Assembly (NCBI RefSeq): GCF_001682865.1
Contig: NZ_MAQX01000011.1
Coordinates: 409,692-473,691, forward strand
Source: Bacillus sp. FJAT-26390
GTDB taxonomy: Bacteria; Bacillota; Bacilli; Paenibacillales; Paenibacillaceae
DNA: 64,000 nt
Reading direction: 5' to 3'
In this document: piece by piece, positions 25,435 to 35,500 of the stretch
Position numbering within the stretch: the first letter of the stretch is position 1
Layout: each line of letters opens with the position of its first letter
The notes under the pieces: model-generated
Databases searched by the model: none
What the model saw: the letters and a program-made list of their open reading frames with translations, nothing else
What the model was told of the DNA's origin: nothing
Program-made: the position numbers and the translations under genes

Positions 25435-25900
25435 ATACAAATTAGGTAGATGTTGCATTTTAACCGAGTTGTGCGTCCAATAGCGCTTTAGGAACCGGCC
25501 AGCCCTCTTAGGTAAGCGATCGGTAGATGAGATGGGGCACATCTTTTGCATTAACTGGGTAGTCTGCACATACTCGATATCGCATGCTGTCACCACCAAA
25601 CCTGCACCTAAAACCATAATAAAGAGTCGTGCAGCGGAAACACGGGAGGATATTGGGAGGACAGAGATTCCGTTATTAATGGGAATCATCTATTTAATAT
25701 GACGATTGTGGACTGAGATTCCGCTATTCACTCATAAACACACGGAATTCACTCGTTTGATGGGTAATAGCGTCTCTCCTGTCCTCTTACACACTCAAAA
25801 TGAAAAATTCGGACAAATAACGGAGCCTCGGTCCGCATGCATCAGAATATCCTTCGATGCTTACTCGCCCATTCCGTCCGCGTGGACTGAACCCCGGGGT
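25435..25900. repeat. Dispersed non-coding repeat, third copy with complete 127-bp element
   Basis: It aligns with 2640-3035: shared blocks are GCGTCCAAT, TAAGGTGAGCGATCGG / TAGGTAAGCGATCGG, GGACAGAGATTCCGTTATT and the 127-bp element at 25709-25835 with arms TGGACTGAGATTCCGCTATT and its near complement. The tail 25862-25897 (CCATTCCGTCCGCG, GGACTGAACCCC) recurs at 39665-39693. The span 25207-26060 holds no gene I can support. Confidence 0.8.
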
Positions 25901-26065
25901 ACCCTATAATTATACCTGCTTGCTGGATTTAACCATGATCCACAATTAAAAAAGACAACCCGAGGGCGGTCTTTATTCGCTGCGTTTTACGGTGATTAAG
26001 TGTTCAGGACAAGTACGCGCAGCCATTGTAATGGCGCTTCAATGCCTAACCATACAAAGGCAAAT

Positions 26066-26104
26066 AAAAAGGATGTCAGCCTTGGCTAATCGCCGCTGAC
26101 ATCC
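26066..26104 (-). terminator. Terminator of the giant SLH-protein gene
   Basis: GGATGTCAGC (26071-26080) pairs perfectly with GCTGACATCC (26095-26104), a 10-bp stem; on the minus strand it is followed by TTTTTATTTG. It lies 54 bp after the stop codon. Confidence 0.85.
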
Positions 26105-26157
26105 TCACTGATTAAGACTCTACGATCCGCTGGCAACAATTCTGCTGAATGATCTTC

Positions 26158-29100
26158 TTAATTCTCATCCAGCTCCAAAATACGGAGCAGAATTGTAATT
26201 ACTTCCGCTCTGGTTGCCACTGCATTGAAGTCAAACTTGCCGCCTTCCTTGCCCTGCATTATCCCTTTTGCAGCTACTGCGCCAATCGCGCCCTTTGCCC
26301 ACTCTGGCAGTTTTGCATGGTCGGTAAAGTTTGCTGCTTTGTCCTTTTGGTCTTCCAGCTTCAAAGTACGAGCAATCATAACCGCAAGCTCAGCGCGCGT
26401 CAAACCGCTATTTGGACGCAGCGTCCCATCCGCATAGCCGCTTAAAATTCCCGCTGATACTGCCTGCTGAAGCGCTTCTTTTGCCCATGGAGCAATGTCA
26501 GCCCCATCATTAAAAGCATGCTGCTTTCCATCACTTTGTACAGTCAATGCGCGGGATAACATCACTGCAAATTCCGCACGGGTTACCGCTGCATTTGGCT
26601 TGAAGGTTTGATCCTTGTAGCCAACCACAAAACCTTTAGTCACCGCCTTACGAATCGCAGTTTCTGCCCAGTGTCCAGCAATATCCTTCAATTCAATCTG
26701 GTTCTCTTGATTTCCGCCGGTGTTGCCACCGTTGTTGTTACCGTTGTTGTTACCGTTGTTGTTACCGTTGTTGTTACCGTTGTTGTTTTCGCCGTTGTTG
26801 TTGTCAGGCGTTGTATCAACTACTGTAATCGTCAACACCTGCGGCTGTCCTGCGCTAAACTCAAACGTTAGCTTCGCAGTACCTTTTTGTAATTTCGCCA
26901 AGTAAGCCGTCGTAACCGTTATCTGATCGCTATTCACAACATAATCAGTTCCGGCCTGCAGCTGAGTACTGCCGTTCTTAATGGCTGTCAGTGTATTCCC
27001 TTTAAGTTTCAGCTTTATTGTAGCTGCTTGCTGCTTGCTAGGGTTCAAATCAAATTCAGCAGCAGCTGGGCTGATTTCGCTATCCTGATCGGTATCTTTG
27101 ATTTTGTTAAGAAGATCCGTCTTAACTTCGCCGTCTGCCATAATAGTGACAAAGTTGCGGGCCATAGCGATATGGGCAGCTGATCCAGACGCGAGAGCCT
27201 TTGAAACGGCAGCCCTTGCCGATGCTTCAAGCATTTCGTTGTATTTGCCTGCGCCTAACAGATATACGTCTGTAAATGAATTTGAATTTTTTAATTGTCC
27301 GCTTTCAACTTCAAAGGTGGATCTGGTACTGTCAGATTCATGCGAGCCGTCAGATTCGTTGAGCATGATTGATATTCCGATTCTGCCGTTCGCGAGCTCC
27401 GATGCAGGACTATTATGAACAGTATTAAACGGAATCTTTAAATCGTAAATAGTCGTTTTAGTATCTTCATCTCTCGTAATTTTTGCCGCGATATCAGTTA
27501 TCGGAGCAGTCGGTGCATTGGCGCCTGTGGGACGAGTCCAAGCCCATATTACATCTTTGTTGTCATTGGTGAGCGCGAACCCCAATTCATTCCGCGTAGT
27601 ACTGCTCGTTGCAGGATTGCGTAAATCAATGCCTAACTGCAAATTATCCTCTCTCCATATATTGCCTCCGGTCTGGCTATTGAAGTGCACGTCGTCAGTA
27701 ACGACAATGTACGCGTATAAATTGCTGTCATCCCATGCGAAATGCGATCCTACGCTGAGGTCTTGCGGACCATCCCACGTTCCCGAAGTGACATAATCTT
27801 TGGTGTCCATTACAAATGCCGGAGTTGCAGCACTCTTTGCCGGATTTTCTGCGCCTGCAGAACTTGCCTTTTCAGCGTAAGCCGAGTCAAGTTTTGCCGT
27901 ATAGGTGTATGTTTTTCCGTCTTCGAGATGAAGCTCAAATGTGATCAGACCTGCAACATAATACGGTAAATCTACGGTTACGGATTCGCCTGCCGCAAGC
28001 GCGTTAAATTTAATAGGAGTGAGATCTTTAGCATAGGCAGCCGGGGAAACAATCGTCAATGTTCCGGGTGCAGAGGCTCTTCCTCCGACATTATACTTAA
28101 CGTTGAATTGTTGTTTATCCCCGTTTTTGGTTAGGTTAAATACAAACGGTTCCGCAATTAAATCCGAGCCGTAAATGCCGTAAGGATTGCCCGCCGGGGT
28201 GCTGTTTCTCAAACCGGATGCGTAATAATTGTTGCTAAGTTCTATCGATGTGCCGCTCTCGCGCAGCATGGCATACACATTATTATTCTGGCCGTTCTTG
28301 GACGGCTGGAAGTAAGAAGTGTATACATGCGCCTTACCGCCATGGACATCTATACCCGGATTATTGCCGGGCAGTTGAGTGAAGTTTGCTTGCTGTAAGC
28401 GAACAATACCGTTATTTACGATCGCTCCCGCTACGGTCGGGCTTCCCCAGAACGCGCTGTTGTACAGGACAAGTTCAGCGTCTTGGTGGATTTTCACAGT
28501 ATTAGCTGCATCTCCCATTCTGACATACGCTCTATTCGGCTCCGTTGTGATGTTCGTATTAACCAATTCCGAGTTGATCGCGATTATTTTGGTGTGTTCA
28601 TCCGCGTCTTCCACATAGAGAGCGTACGTGGTTCCGTCCGAACCGTGACCAATCATCGTCATTTTTCCGGGGTATGCGAATTCGCCGTTCCCCAAGTCTC
28701 TTTTCAGGAAGTGTATGCCGTATACCGAACCGAAAACGAAATTGTTGAAAATCGTCTGGTCTTCCACATCGGCGAATTTGAGCGCACTCATGTATCTTTG
28801 CACGAATCCGTACAAATCGCCGGTAGGTGCCGAATATCCTTGACCTCCCGGAAGTCTCAAAGCGTAATGCGGATTGAATTGCATATTTCTGATAAATCCG
28901 CCTTCCGCGCCTCCTCCGACCCAAATGCCTGCTCTGAGGAGCGTGCCTCCTAAATAATCAACATAGTGACCATCGGTTTTATATGAAGCCAGGTCTATGC
29001 CTTTATCCCCTATCGGGATCGTTAAGTTGATTGCATATACGCCTGCTCCTTGTCCCTGTACCAAAAACGGTGTTTTTAAAGTTTGGTTCGGGTTGTCGAG

Positions 29101-32100
29101 ATTGACGCTGGTTATATTCGTTTGCGCAATATTAAGTCCTCTGAGACCTGCGTTTGCCTTAAGCTGAATTAAAGAATTTCCGTTTTCTCCCTGAGCGCCA
29201 CCGGTGTAAGCGGTAAATATAGCCGTGCCGCCGCCTTGTGTATGGTGCTGTACGTCCCATGTTCCTCTGAGTTCAACACCCTCGGGAACGATGACGGGGC
29301 TATTCAGTCTATATCTTCCGCCCGGTAAATATATCGTGCCGCCGCCGTGATTAGCTTTAATATAGTCAAGAGCTTCCTGCAGCTTTGCAGATATATCCAC
29401 GGTTGGCGCGTTTCCTGTTAACGAGCGCGGGAAGTCAAGTCTAAGCACTGCGCTTGATGTAGGTCTCGGGTGTACGTCAATATCTGTTTTTACGTCTTTC
29501 GGAATAGGTTCAAACAGATAATCAACATCATTAACGATTTGTACAGCGGTGTTATTACCGTCAGCCTTAACGTCAAGTTCAAGTTTATCGATGTGAGCGG
29601 CTAGGTTAGCGCTCTCGATGTTAAGGTTATAACCGGAATTTACCGATTTGAATGTTCCGAAGTTTGCTCCGAAATGTGCATGTTTGTCTGCCTGTTTGAA
29701 GTTACTCTGACTGACTAATGCGTTGCCTCGGCCCAGGAAGTTCAGCGCGTAATTGTCATATTCGTCGAACGTGCTATCCTCAAAGGATATAACTCCGCCT
29801 CTGGCGTTGCTTACAATCGGACCTTTGAATGCAACTCCGTTGAATTGAACAGAAGTGTCGAAACGTTCGTTGAAATATACTGCCGTGTCGCCTCCGATTT
29901 CCGAGTTCGAGAAAAGCAGACCGAAACCGTTAACGTTGTCAATGTATATGCCCGTTTGACTGTCTTCGATTTTCAATCCGTAGAACTGTGCGTTCGGAGC
30001 TTCGTCGCCGCCAGGTTCCCTACCGATCCACATACCCGTCTTATACCCGGAAATATTCAATCCCGAGACATATTCCCAATCTGATCGGTGCATCATGAAT
30101 CCGGTAGCGTTCGCTCTTGTGTACGCTGCCGCGTCCGAACGAGACGGTGCGCCGTCAAGACCTGAATTCGTCCAGTATTTCGGGTCAATGTCAACGTTCT
30201 CGATACGTCCGATGTCTGTACAGGTGTGAACCACGATGCCCTTGTAGAGTGCCGTCATATTGCTGTTCACAACATAATGCATTTCGCTCGGCAGGGAAAT
30301 GAATCCTCCCCAAGCGTTTACAAGAGTAACGTTATCAAGCGTCACGCTGTTTCCAGTTCTCTGATAGAACGTCCACGGGTACGGAATTCCTTTTATGTCC
30401 TCAAATTCCCCTGTCTTCTGGCCATCTGCGTTCCTCTTTTCAACAGTGGTTGTAGCATTAATATCTTGATTCGGATACCATACTGAAAGGTTCGTTACAC
30501 CTGTTCCTTGTTCCATGTCTATGAATCTATCGGACACGTTAGCTACTTTTTTGCCGCCTGTCTGATTTTCTCTCTCGTCAGAGTCAACATACGTGTCATA
30601 ATTGGCGGAATTATGTCCGGCATAGACTGCGAGAATGGTTCCGTCGATTTTACCGTCGTAATCGTCCGCATCCGGATTATCCCATTCCCCGCGGAGCTGT
30701 ACGCCTGCCCGTAAATTTAAAACTTGTTTATATTCGTAAGTGGTACTGCCTGTCTTGCTTTGAACGCTTATTGTGCCGGTAGTTTCCGTATGGAACGCAT
30801 AGGTTCCCGCCGGAATATAGACTACGCCGCCGCCGTCATTATAAGCCGCATCAATCGCCGCCTGGAAAGCCTCTCTGTTATCGAAATCAACTAAGCCTTC
30901 CGCTTCTGCCATCTCTGCTGTTTTCGCGCCGAAAGCGAGTACGTTAAAGTCCGATATCGCCCAATCTTTCGCGTCGTGTTCCTGAACAATTGCCGTTCTC
31001 ATATGTTTTGCGTAATCATATCTATCCGGAACTGTGAGCACAAATGTTTTAGTCTTGATTACAGGAGCGGCTACCGGACCTCTTTTTACCGTCGCCGTGA
31101 GCGTTACCTCACCGCCGCCGTCCGGACGGTTTGTCGGTATCACGCCTGCAGCGGTTATGAGGGTAGCAGCGGATGTCGTCCATGTAATATCCGTCATATT
31201 TTCACCCATTGTCGGGAGAACTAAGTTCGTTGTCACATTAGCCTCAGAAGCATTCACGCCTTTGATTAAATCCCATGTCAGTTTATTCAACATATCGTTT
31301 ACCGCATCCTCGTCGGTTCCGGCTCCTGTTCCGCGAACGACTATATTAAATGTTTTAACAACCGGTGTTGCCGTTCCTTTGCTTACTGTCGCCGTAAGAG
31401 TTACGACTGTATTGGCTCCTTGACGATCTACTGCGCCGGTGTTGCTGTTTATCACCGTGTTATGGGTAGATGTCCACACAATGCTCGTACTCGCTGAACC
31501 CACCTTAGCAAGATTCAAATTGGTTTCAACCAGATCCTGTCTGGTATTCGTGCCCTTGATAGCGTCCCAAGTCAGCGCGTCCGAAACAAGCTTTACCGCT
31601 TCTTCATCCGTTGGAGGAATTTCGGTTATTCGTATGCTCTGTATGATCGCTCCGGCTGCACCGATACGGAAGTGTGCTCCTTGATTTTGTGCTCCTATCG
31701 CAAAATTAGCTCCGTTAAGCACAACCTTTGAAGTCACCCAAGCGTTTCCGCTTCCTGCCGCCGGAATGCTCGCTGATCTATACGCTTCAAATCCAGAGAA
31801 ACCGCCGGGATATATGGTGTTATACTGTAACGAAATACCGCCCGTTGCGCTTGGTCTCCAGTATGTGACCGCTAATTCGACCTTGTTTGCTTGCTTAAGT
31901 TTAAGGTCGTCTACAATTACATACATAAAGTTGCCAACTTTCACAGCGTCTACGCCGCTTTGAGTGACTACATCCACTGCGGTACCGCCGTCTCCGATGA
32001 GGCTGATGCCTATGCCGCTGCCTTGTAGTCCTTTGTAAGGTCCAGCCGGATCTCCACCGTCGCCTAAACCGCTTCCAATTGTATCGACTGCATCAAATGA

Positions 32101-34395
32101 TTCAGGATCGTTGAAGTCAATGAACACTTCAGCAAGTTCGTTAGTCGTACTGGCTACTGTCAAATTGAAAATTTTATTAACAGGTGCTGCATTACCTTTG
32201 GTTATTTTCGCCGTAAGGGTTACGGCTTTTCCTACGTCAGGGTCGCGAGTTACACTGCCAGTTGCGGTATTTATGATACCTGCCGGTTCAGCCGACCATA
32301 CTATAGCAGTATCGTTCGCACCCGTTGCCTTAAGAGTCAACCCCGTTCTTACTTCGGATTGAATAACATTCGAATTTCTGATCGTGTCCCATGTCAGCTT
32401 ATTTGCTGCGTCCGATATTGCTTGATTGTCGTCAAGATGCTCCACTTTAACTCTTGTATGTGTTCCTGCGAAAGGATATTGCGTATTTTGAGCCGTGCGT
32501 GCGAATGTATAATATATGTTGCCTGTTGGTTTTGTAAATGCCGCAGTATAAACGCCTGTACCCAGAGTAGCCGTCGTCCAATCGGCGACCGCAGGAGCGT
32601 TACCGGTGGTGTTGATCGCGAACTGCACAGCCTGACCGTTTGTCGGCGCTGCTGAAGATAGCGTAATGTTGTCGGTTGTCTCAACAGCCGTGGGAATAGG
32701 CTTCGGCGAATCCACGGTATTCTGAAAACGCGGGTTCTTGATATAGATGTCGCCTTGGGGCACGGAAGACCATTGCATTTGCAATCTCCCTGCCTGAACC
32801 GTGTCCAAATTAACGGGATTGAAACCATTCGGAGAATTGGCTGCTGATAATTGCGCATAAACAGTAATCCATTCATTAACATGGCCATTTTTGATTTCGT
32901 TAACATTAAGGTTAAGACGCGAATTGGTGTCAAGATTGTTACCGCCACTTGCCATGGCGATCCAGTTATTGCCACTGAGCTTTAAAAGGTCTGTATGCGT
33001 AACATACATATCAAAAACAAAATATTGATTCGCGTAAGCTGATAAATCCTGATTGCCACTGCTGCTAACAAAGCGGGCATCCCAAAGCCGTTCAGCGCCG
33101 GCGCCTATTTTTCCAGCTCCCAACTTAACCGCGTTATTTCCGTCCGGCGCAATAGCGTTGTTCGTTCCCTCTTCTATATTAGGAAAATATGTCGCAGCCC
33201 GAGCGTTGACCTCCGCCGGCACGGCTCTCACCGTCACGGTAAAAGTTTGCGTAGCACTTGCATTACCCTTCGTTATTGTCGCCGTGAGTACTACGGTTTT
33301 GTCTATTTCTCTATTCCAAAAACGATTTACGCCTCCGGTGTTGCTTATTGCCGCATTGTCCGAAGCCCATGCTACGTTAGTTGTTCCTATTGTTGCCGGA
33401 AGACTGAGTTGTGATTTTACATCGTTATTCGAAGTATTGCTACCTTTAATCATATCCCATGTCAGAGACGCCGCCGCCTCATTTACCAATGTTTGTTCGT
33501 CAATAGACGTTACAGTAATTCTTGAAGATGCGCCGATGAAGTTGTAACTGTTGTCTGCTTTCGCGCGCGCAAATACATAGTAGGTCTGTGCTGAAGGCAA
33601 TGTGGCAAATTGATGAGAATAAACATTATCATTTTTGCTTCCATCCACCCAGCCGGCTGCGGGAGCGATCCCATCTTCGCTTATTGCGAACTCCACAGCT
33701 TGCCCGCTAGCCGGTGCGTTCGCAGTTACTGTTTTTGTTGCTACGTCAAGTGCGGGAGCCGTTGACGGCGAAAGCGGAACGCTTAACGTACTTTTCTGGA
33801 AACGAGGGTTTTTTATGAAAACATCGGTGCTAGGGACATTAGTATCCCATTGCAGATGCATAGCAAGCCTAGTTACTTTGTCTAGCCAGGCGTCATTGAA
33901 ATTCCCGGCTACGGCACTTGACGTCGATAACTTCGTATAGACCGTCGCCCATGTGCCCACCGCTGCATTTGTGACCCCGCTTACATCAAGTTGGAGACGA
34001 GAATCGGCGTTAAACTTATCCGCGGCGGGATTGCTGTCGCTTACGATGACGAGCCAGTTATTTCCTTGCATATTTTTAAAGCTCGCATTTGGAACATACA
34101 TCTCGAAAACGAAGTAGCCGTCTTTGTAAGCGGATACATCTCTAAGAGGCGCCACGCTCGGCGTGAAGAGGTTATCCCAAGGCCCCCCGCCCTTTGAGGT
34201 TCCGGTATTTAAACTCCACGCTTTCTGTCCGTCCGGCGCATCGGCGGATGCCGCCGTATTACCATCTGCACCTGCATTTACAGTCAAAAGAGATACGTCA
34301 TCTCCCCATGCCGCACTGACTGCCATAGGCGGAGAAAACAAAGTAAGTAGCATCGCTGTCACAAGTAAAGATGCTAATAACCGTCTTTTTATCAT
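26158..34395 (-). CDS. Giant SLH-anchored surface protein with two beta-helix domains
   Basis: 2745 residues. Order: signal peptide (cleavage after about residue 28, VSAA); alternating carbohydrate-binding-like sandwich regions and about five aBig-type Ig modules (each begins LTWDxIKGxN and ends TLTATxxKG) to about residue 1110; a pectate-lyase-like beta-helix opening DFNVLAFGAKT with GGGVVYIPAGTY; a second beta-helix opening LQEALDYIKANHGGGTIYLP; a CBM9-like domain (HFAWDDSNLYAYIVVTDDVH); a CBM_X2-like module; an (NNGN)n linker; three SLH domains at the C-terminus (HWAETAIRKAV, FKPNAAVTRAEFAVML). It should be bound to secondary cell-wall polymer and act on or bind polysaccharide. No catalytic residues could be assigned. 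ATG has GGAGG 10 nt upstream. Confidence 0.9.
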   Translation of the reverse strand: MIKRRLLASLLVTAMLLTLFSPPMAVSAAWGDDVSLLTVNAGADGNTAASADAPDGQKAWSLNTGTSKGGGPWDNLFTPSVAPLRDVSAYKDGYFVFEMYVPNASFKNMQGNNWLVIVSDSNPAADKFNADSRLQLDVSGVTNAAVGTWATVYTKLSTSSAVAGNFNDAWLDKVTRLAMHLQWDTNVPSTDVFIKNPRFQKSTLSVPLSPSTAPALDVATKTVTANAPASGQAVEFAISEDGIAPAAGWVDGSKNDNVYSHQFATLPSAQTYYVFARAKADNSYNFIGASSRITVTSIDEQTLVNEAAASLTWDMIKGSNTSNNDVKSQLSLPATIGTTNVAWASDNAAISNTGGVNRFWNREIDKTVVLTATITKGNASATQTFTVTVRAVPAEVNARAATYFPNIEEGTNNAIAPDGNNAVKLGAGKIGAGAERLWDARFVSSSGNQDLSAYANQYFVFDMYVTHTDLLKLSGNNWIAMASGGNNLDTNSRLNLNVNEIKNGHVNEWITVYAQLSAANSPNGFNPVNLDTVQAGRLQMQWSSVPQGDIYIKNPRFQNTVDSPKPIPTAVETTDNITLSSAAPTNGQAVQFAINTTGNAPAVADWTTATLGTGVYTAAFTKPTGNIYYTFARTAQNTQYPFAGTHTRVKVEHLDDNQAISDAANKLTWDTIRNSNVIQSEVRTGLTLKATGANDTAIVWSAEPAGIINTATGSVTRDPDVGKAVTLTAKITKGNAAPVNKIFNLTVASTTNELAEVFIDFNDPESFDAVDTIGSGLGDGGDPAGPYKGLQGSGIGISLIGDGGTAVDVVTQSGVDAVKVGNFMYVIVDDLKLKQANKVELAVTYWRPSATGGISLQYNTIYPGGFSGFEAYRSASIPAAGSGNAWVTSKVVLNGANFAIGAQNQGAHFRIGAAGAIIQSIRITEIPPTDEEAVKLVSDALTWDAIKGTNTRQDLVETNLNLAKVGSASTSIVWTSTHNTVINSNTGAVDRQGANTVVTLTATVSKGTATPVVKTFNIVVRGTGAGTDEDAVNDMLNKLTWDLIKGVNASEANVTTNLVLPTMGENMTDITWTTSAATLITAAGVIPTNRPDGGGEVTLTATVKRGPVAAPVIKTKTFVLTVPDRYDYAKHMRTAIVQEHDAKDWAISDFNVLAFGAKTAEMAEAEGLVDFDNREAFQAAIDAAYNDGGGVVYIPAGTYAFHTETTGTISVQSKTGSTTYEYKQVLNLRAGVQLRGEWDNPDADDYDGKIDGTILAVYAGHNSANYDTYVDSDERENQTGGKKVANVSDRFIDMEQGTGVTNLSVWYPNQDINATTTVEKRNADGQKTGEFEDIKGIPYPWTFYQRTGNSVTLDNVTLVNAWGGFISLPSEMHYVVNSNMTALYKGIVVHTCTDIGRIENVDIDPKYWTNSGLDGAPSRSDAAAYTRANATGFMMHRSDWEYVSGLNISGYKTGMWIGREPGGDEAPNAQFYGLKIEDSQTGIYIDNVNGFGLLFSNSEIGGDTAVYFNERFDTSVQFNGVAFKGPIVSNARGGVISFEDSTFDEYDNYALNFLGRGNALVSQSNFKQADKHAHFGANFGTFKSVNSGYNLNIESANLAAHIDKLELDVKADGNNTAVQIVNDVDYLFEPIPKDVKTDIDVHPRPTSSAVLRLDFPRSLTGNAPTVDISAKLQEALDYIKANHGGGTIYLPGGRYRLNSPVIVPEGVELRGTWDVQHHTQGGGTAIFTAYTGGAQGENGNSLIQLKANAGLRGLNIAQTNITSVNLDNPNQTLKTPFLVQGQGAGVYAINLTIPIGDKGIDLASYKTDGHYVDYLGGTLLRAGIWVGGGAEGGFIRNMQFNPHYALRLPGGQGYSAPTGDLYGFVQRYMSALKFADVEDQTIFNNFVFGSVYGIHFLKRDLGNGEFAYPGKMTMIGHGSDGTTYALYVEDADEHTKIIAINSELVNTNITTEPNRAYVRMGDAANTVKIHQDAELVLYNSAFWGSPTVAGAIVNNGIVRLQQANFTQLPGNNPGIDVHGGKAHVYTSYFQPSKNGQNNNVYAMLRESGTSIELSNNYYASGLRNSTPAGNPYGIYGSDLIAEPFVFNLTKNGDKQQFNVKYNVGGRASAPGTLTIVSPAAYAKDLTPIKFNALAAGESVTVDLPYYVAGLITFELHLEDGKTYTYTAKLDSAYAEKASSAGAENPAKSAATPAFVMDTKDYVTSGTWDGPQDLSVGSHFAWDDSNLYAYIVVTDDVHFNSQTGGNIWREDNLQLGIDLRNPATSSTTRNELGFALTNDNKDVIWAWTRPTGANAPTAPITDIAAKITRDEDTKTTIYDLKIPFNTVHNSPASELANGRIGISIMLNESDGSHESDSTRSTFEVESGQLKNSNSFTDVYLLGAGKYNEMLEASARAAVSKALASGSAAHIAMARNFVTIMADGEVKTDLLNKIKDTDQDSEISPAAAEFDLNPSKQQAATIKLKLKGNTLTAIKNGSTQLQAGTDYVVNSDQITVTTAYLAKLQKGTAKLTFEFSAGQPQVLTITVVDTTPDNNNGENNNGNNNGNNNGNNNGNNNGGNTGGNQENQIELKDIAGHWAETAIRKAVTKGFVVGYKDQTFKPNAAVTRAEFAVMLSRALTVQSDGKQHAFNDGADIAPWAKEALQQAVSAGILSGYADGTLRPNSGLTRAELAVMIARTLKLEDQKDKAANFTDHAKLPEWAKGAIGAVAAKGIMQGKEGGKFDFNAVATRAEVITILLRILELDEN
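26721..26800 (-). repeat. 12-bp tandem repeat encoding an Asn-Gly linker
   Basis: The unit GTTGTTGTTACC repeats about six times in frame and encodes NGNNNGNN on the minus strand, joining the CBM_X2-like module to the SLH domains. It is a low-complexity linker and a likely site of length variation by slippage. Confidence 0.85.
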
Positions 34396-34915
34396 TCTCG
34401 AATTTCCTCCATATATCCTGTTTTTAGGTTTTGAAGAGATCCCATAACTCTATAAAATCTTCTTCCCTTAAATACCAAATTCAAAACTTTCTATGATTTT
34501 ATGTAGTGCACAAAAAAAGTGATCCTTTACTACCCGATATGAACCCCTCATGTGTAGGCTGACAACACTTTCCCGCTTTTATGCTAGCCGCCGCATCACC
34601 TCTCCTATTCCATATATCCAATCTTGTAAAAACGCATCCGTCCATAATCGACTCGATGTTAGCGTTTTCACAAGTTCAAAAAAATAACAGGATTCAAAGA
34701 GCGATAAGCGTACGTGCAAATAACGTAATCTCACTACTTCTTTCAACCCTGTAATAAGTTCCCGGAACACGATTTGTATATTGGGGACTTATCTTATCAT
34801 ACGAGTGTTGAAATAAAGTTCCAATGAGGTAGTCTTATCCTTTACGGGGGCAATATTAATTTGATGAATACGCAATGCTGTCTCGCTATACTGGCAGTTA
34901 ACACATACCTAGTAC

Positions 34916-35128
34916 GACGGTCAAGACGAGGCATGGCACTTATTTATCAACTTTGAACGCAGAACCGAATTTGCGTGTCCGAATTGCGGGTCGACAAGCA
35001 AGGTCTACGATGTTGAACGGAAAACTTGGCGGCATCTCGACTTCTGGAATTGGAAAACCTATATGCATGCCAGAGTGCCAAGAACAAGCTGCAAAAGCTG
35101 TAATAAGGTAACGCTTGTAATAAGGTGA
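34916..35128 (+). pseudogene. ISL3-family transposase, N-terminal remnant
   Basis: An open stretch of 71 codons without a good start reads AWHLFINFERRTEFACPNCG, then TWRHLDFWNWKTYMHARVPR and CKSCNKVTL, the N-terminal zinc-binding part typical of ISL3 transposases. It ends in TGA within a 18-bp tandem duplication (GTAATAAGGTRACGCTT at 35099 and 35117). The catalytic part is missing and terminal repeats were not found. The rest of 34396-35500 contains no gene I recognise. Confidence 0.6.
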
Positions 35129-35319
35129 CGCTTGTACAGATAATGTGGTATCGTCCCCAATCACAATTCAACTTGTCATTTTCGAATCTACCAGTTCGTC
35201 AACCCCTACCCCATCGTTCCAATGAACTGGCTCAACCGTAGATTGAATTCAATCTTGATTCCAATCCTAAATTTCAATTCCTCCTGTAATCTTCTGAAGC
35301 AAATAGGCTACACCAAAAA

Positions 35320-35438
35320 AACCACTTCAGATGAAGTGGTTTGAATTAATTGTTTGGAGGTGCCTAGGGGGACCCTCACCCCTGACTTCATCGCAGCCAG
35401 TAATGCGCTCTCCCGTATGGGGATATTACACTACCCCA
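35320..35438 (-). pseudogene. Decayed tRNA-Ala(GGC)-like copy with hairpin
   Basis: From 35353 the plus strand reads TTTGGAGGTGCCTAGGGGG, then CCCCTGACTTCATCGCAGCC and AATGCGCTCTCCC, matching the intact tRNA-Ala complement with scattered changes through T arm, anticodon arm and D arm. The acceptor stem and anticodon loop are disrupted. A hairpin AACCACTTC/GAAGTGGTT (35320-35341) sits to the left, where a terminator lies in the functional gene. Confidence 0.7.
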
Positions 35439-35500
35439 ATTTATCTAGCATTCGACGGGTGGAGCGTTCAATTCATTTACAATATACACTCATCAACTCA

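Noticed and set aside
26716-26800. Regular short repeats considered as a CRISPR-like or minisatellite locus
   Set aside because: The repeats are a contiguous 12-bp coding unit without spacers, in frame within the SLH protein gene, and encode an Asn/Gly linker.
34947-35171. Minus-strand open frames of 74 codons over the ISL3 remnant
   Set aside because: They are antisense shadows of the plus-strand transposase fragment, whose zinc-binding cysteines and conserved W-R-H-L-D block are clear.
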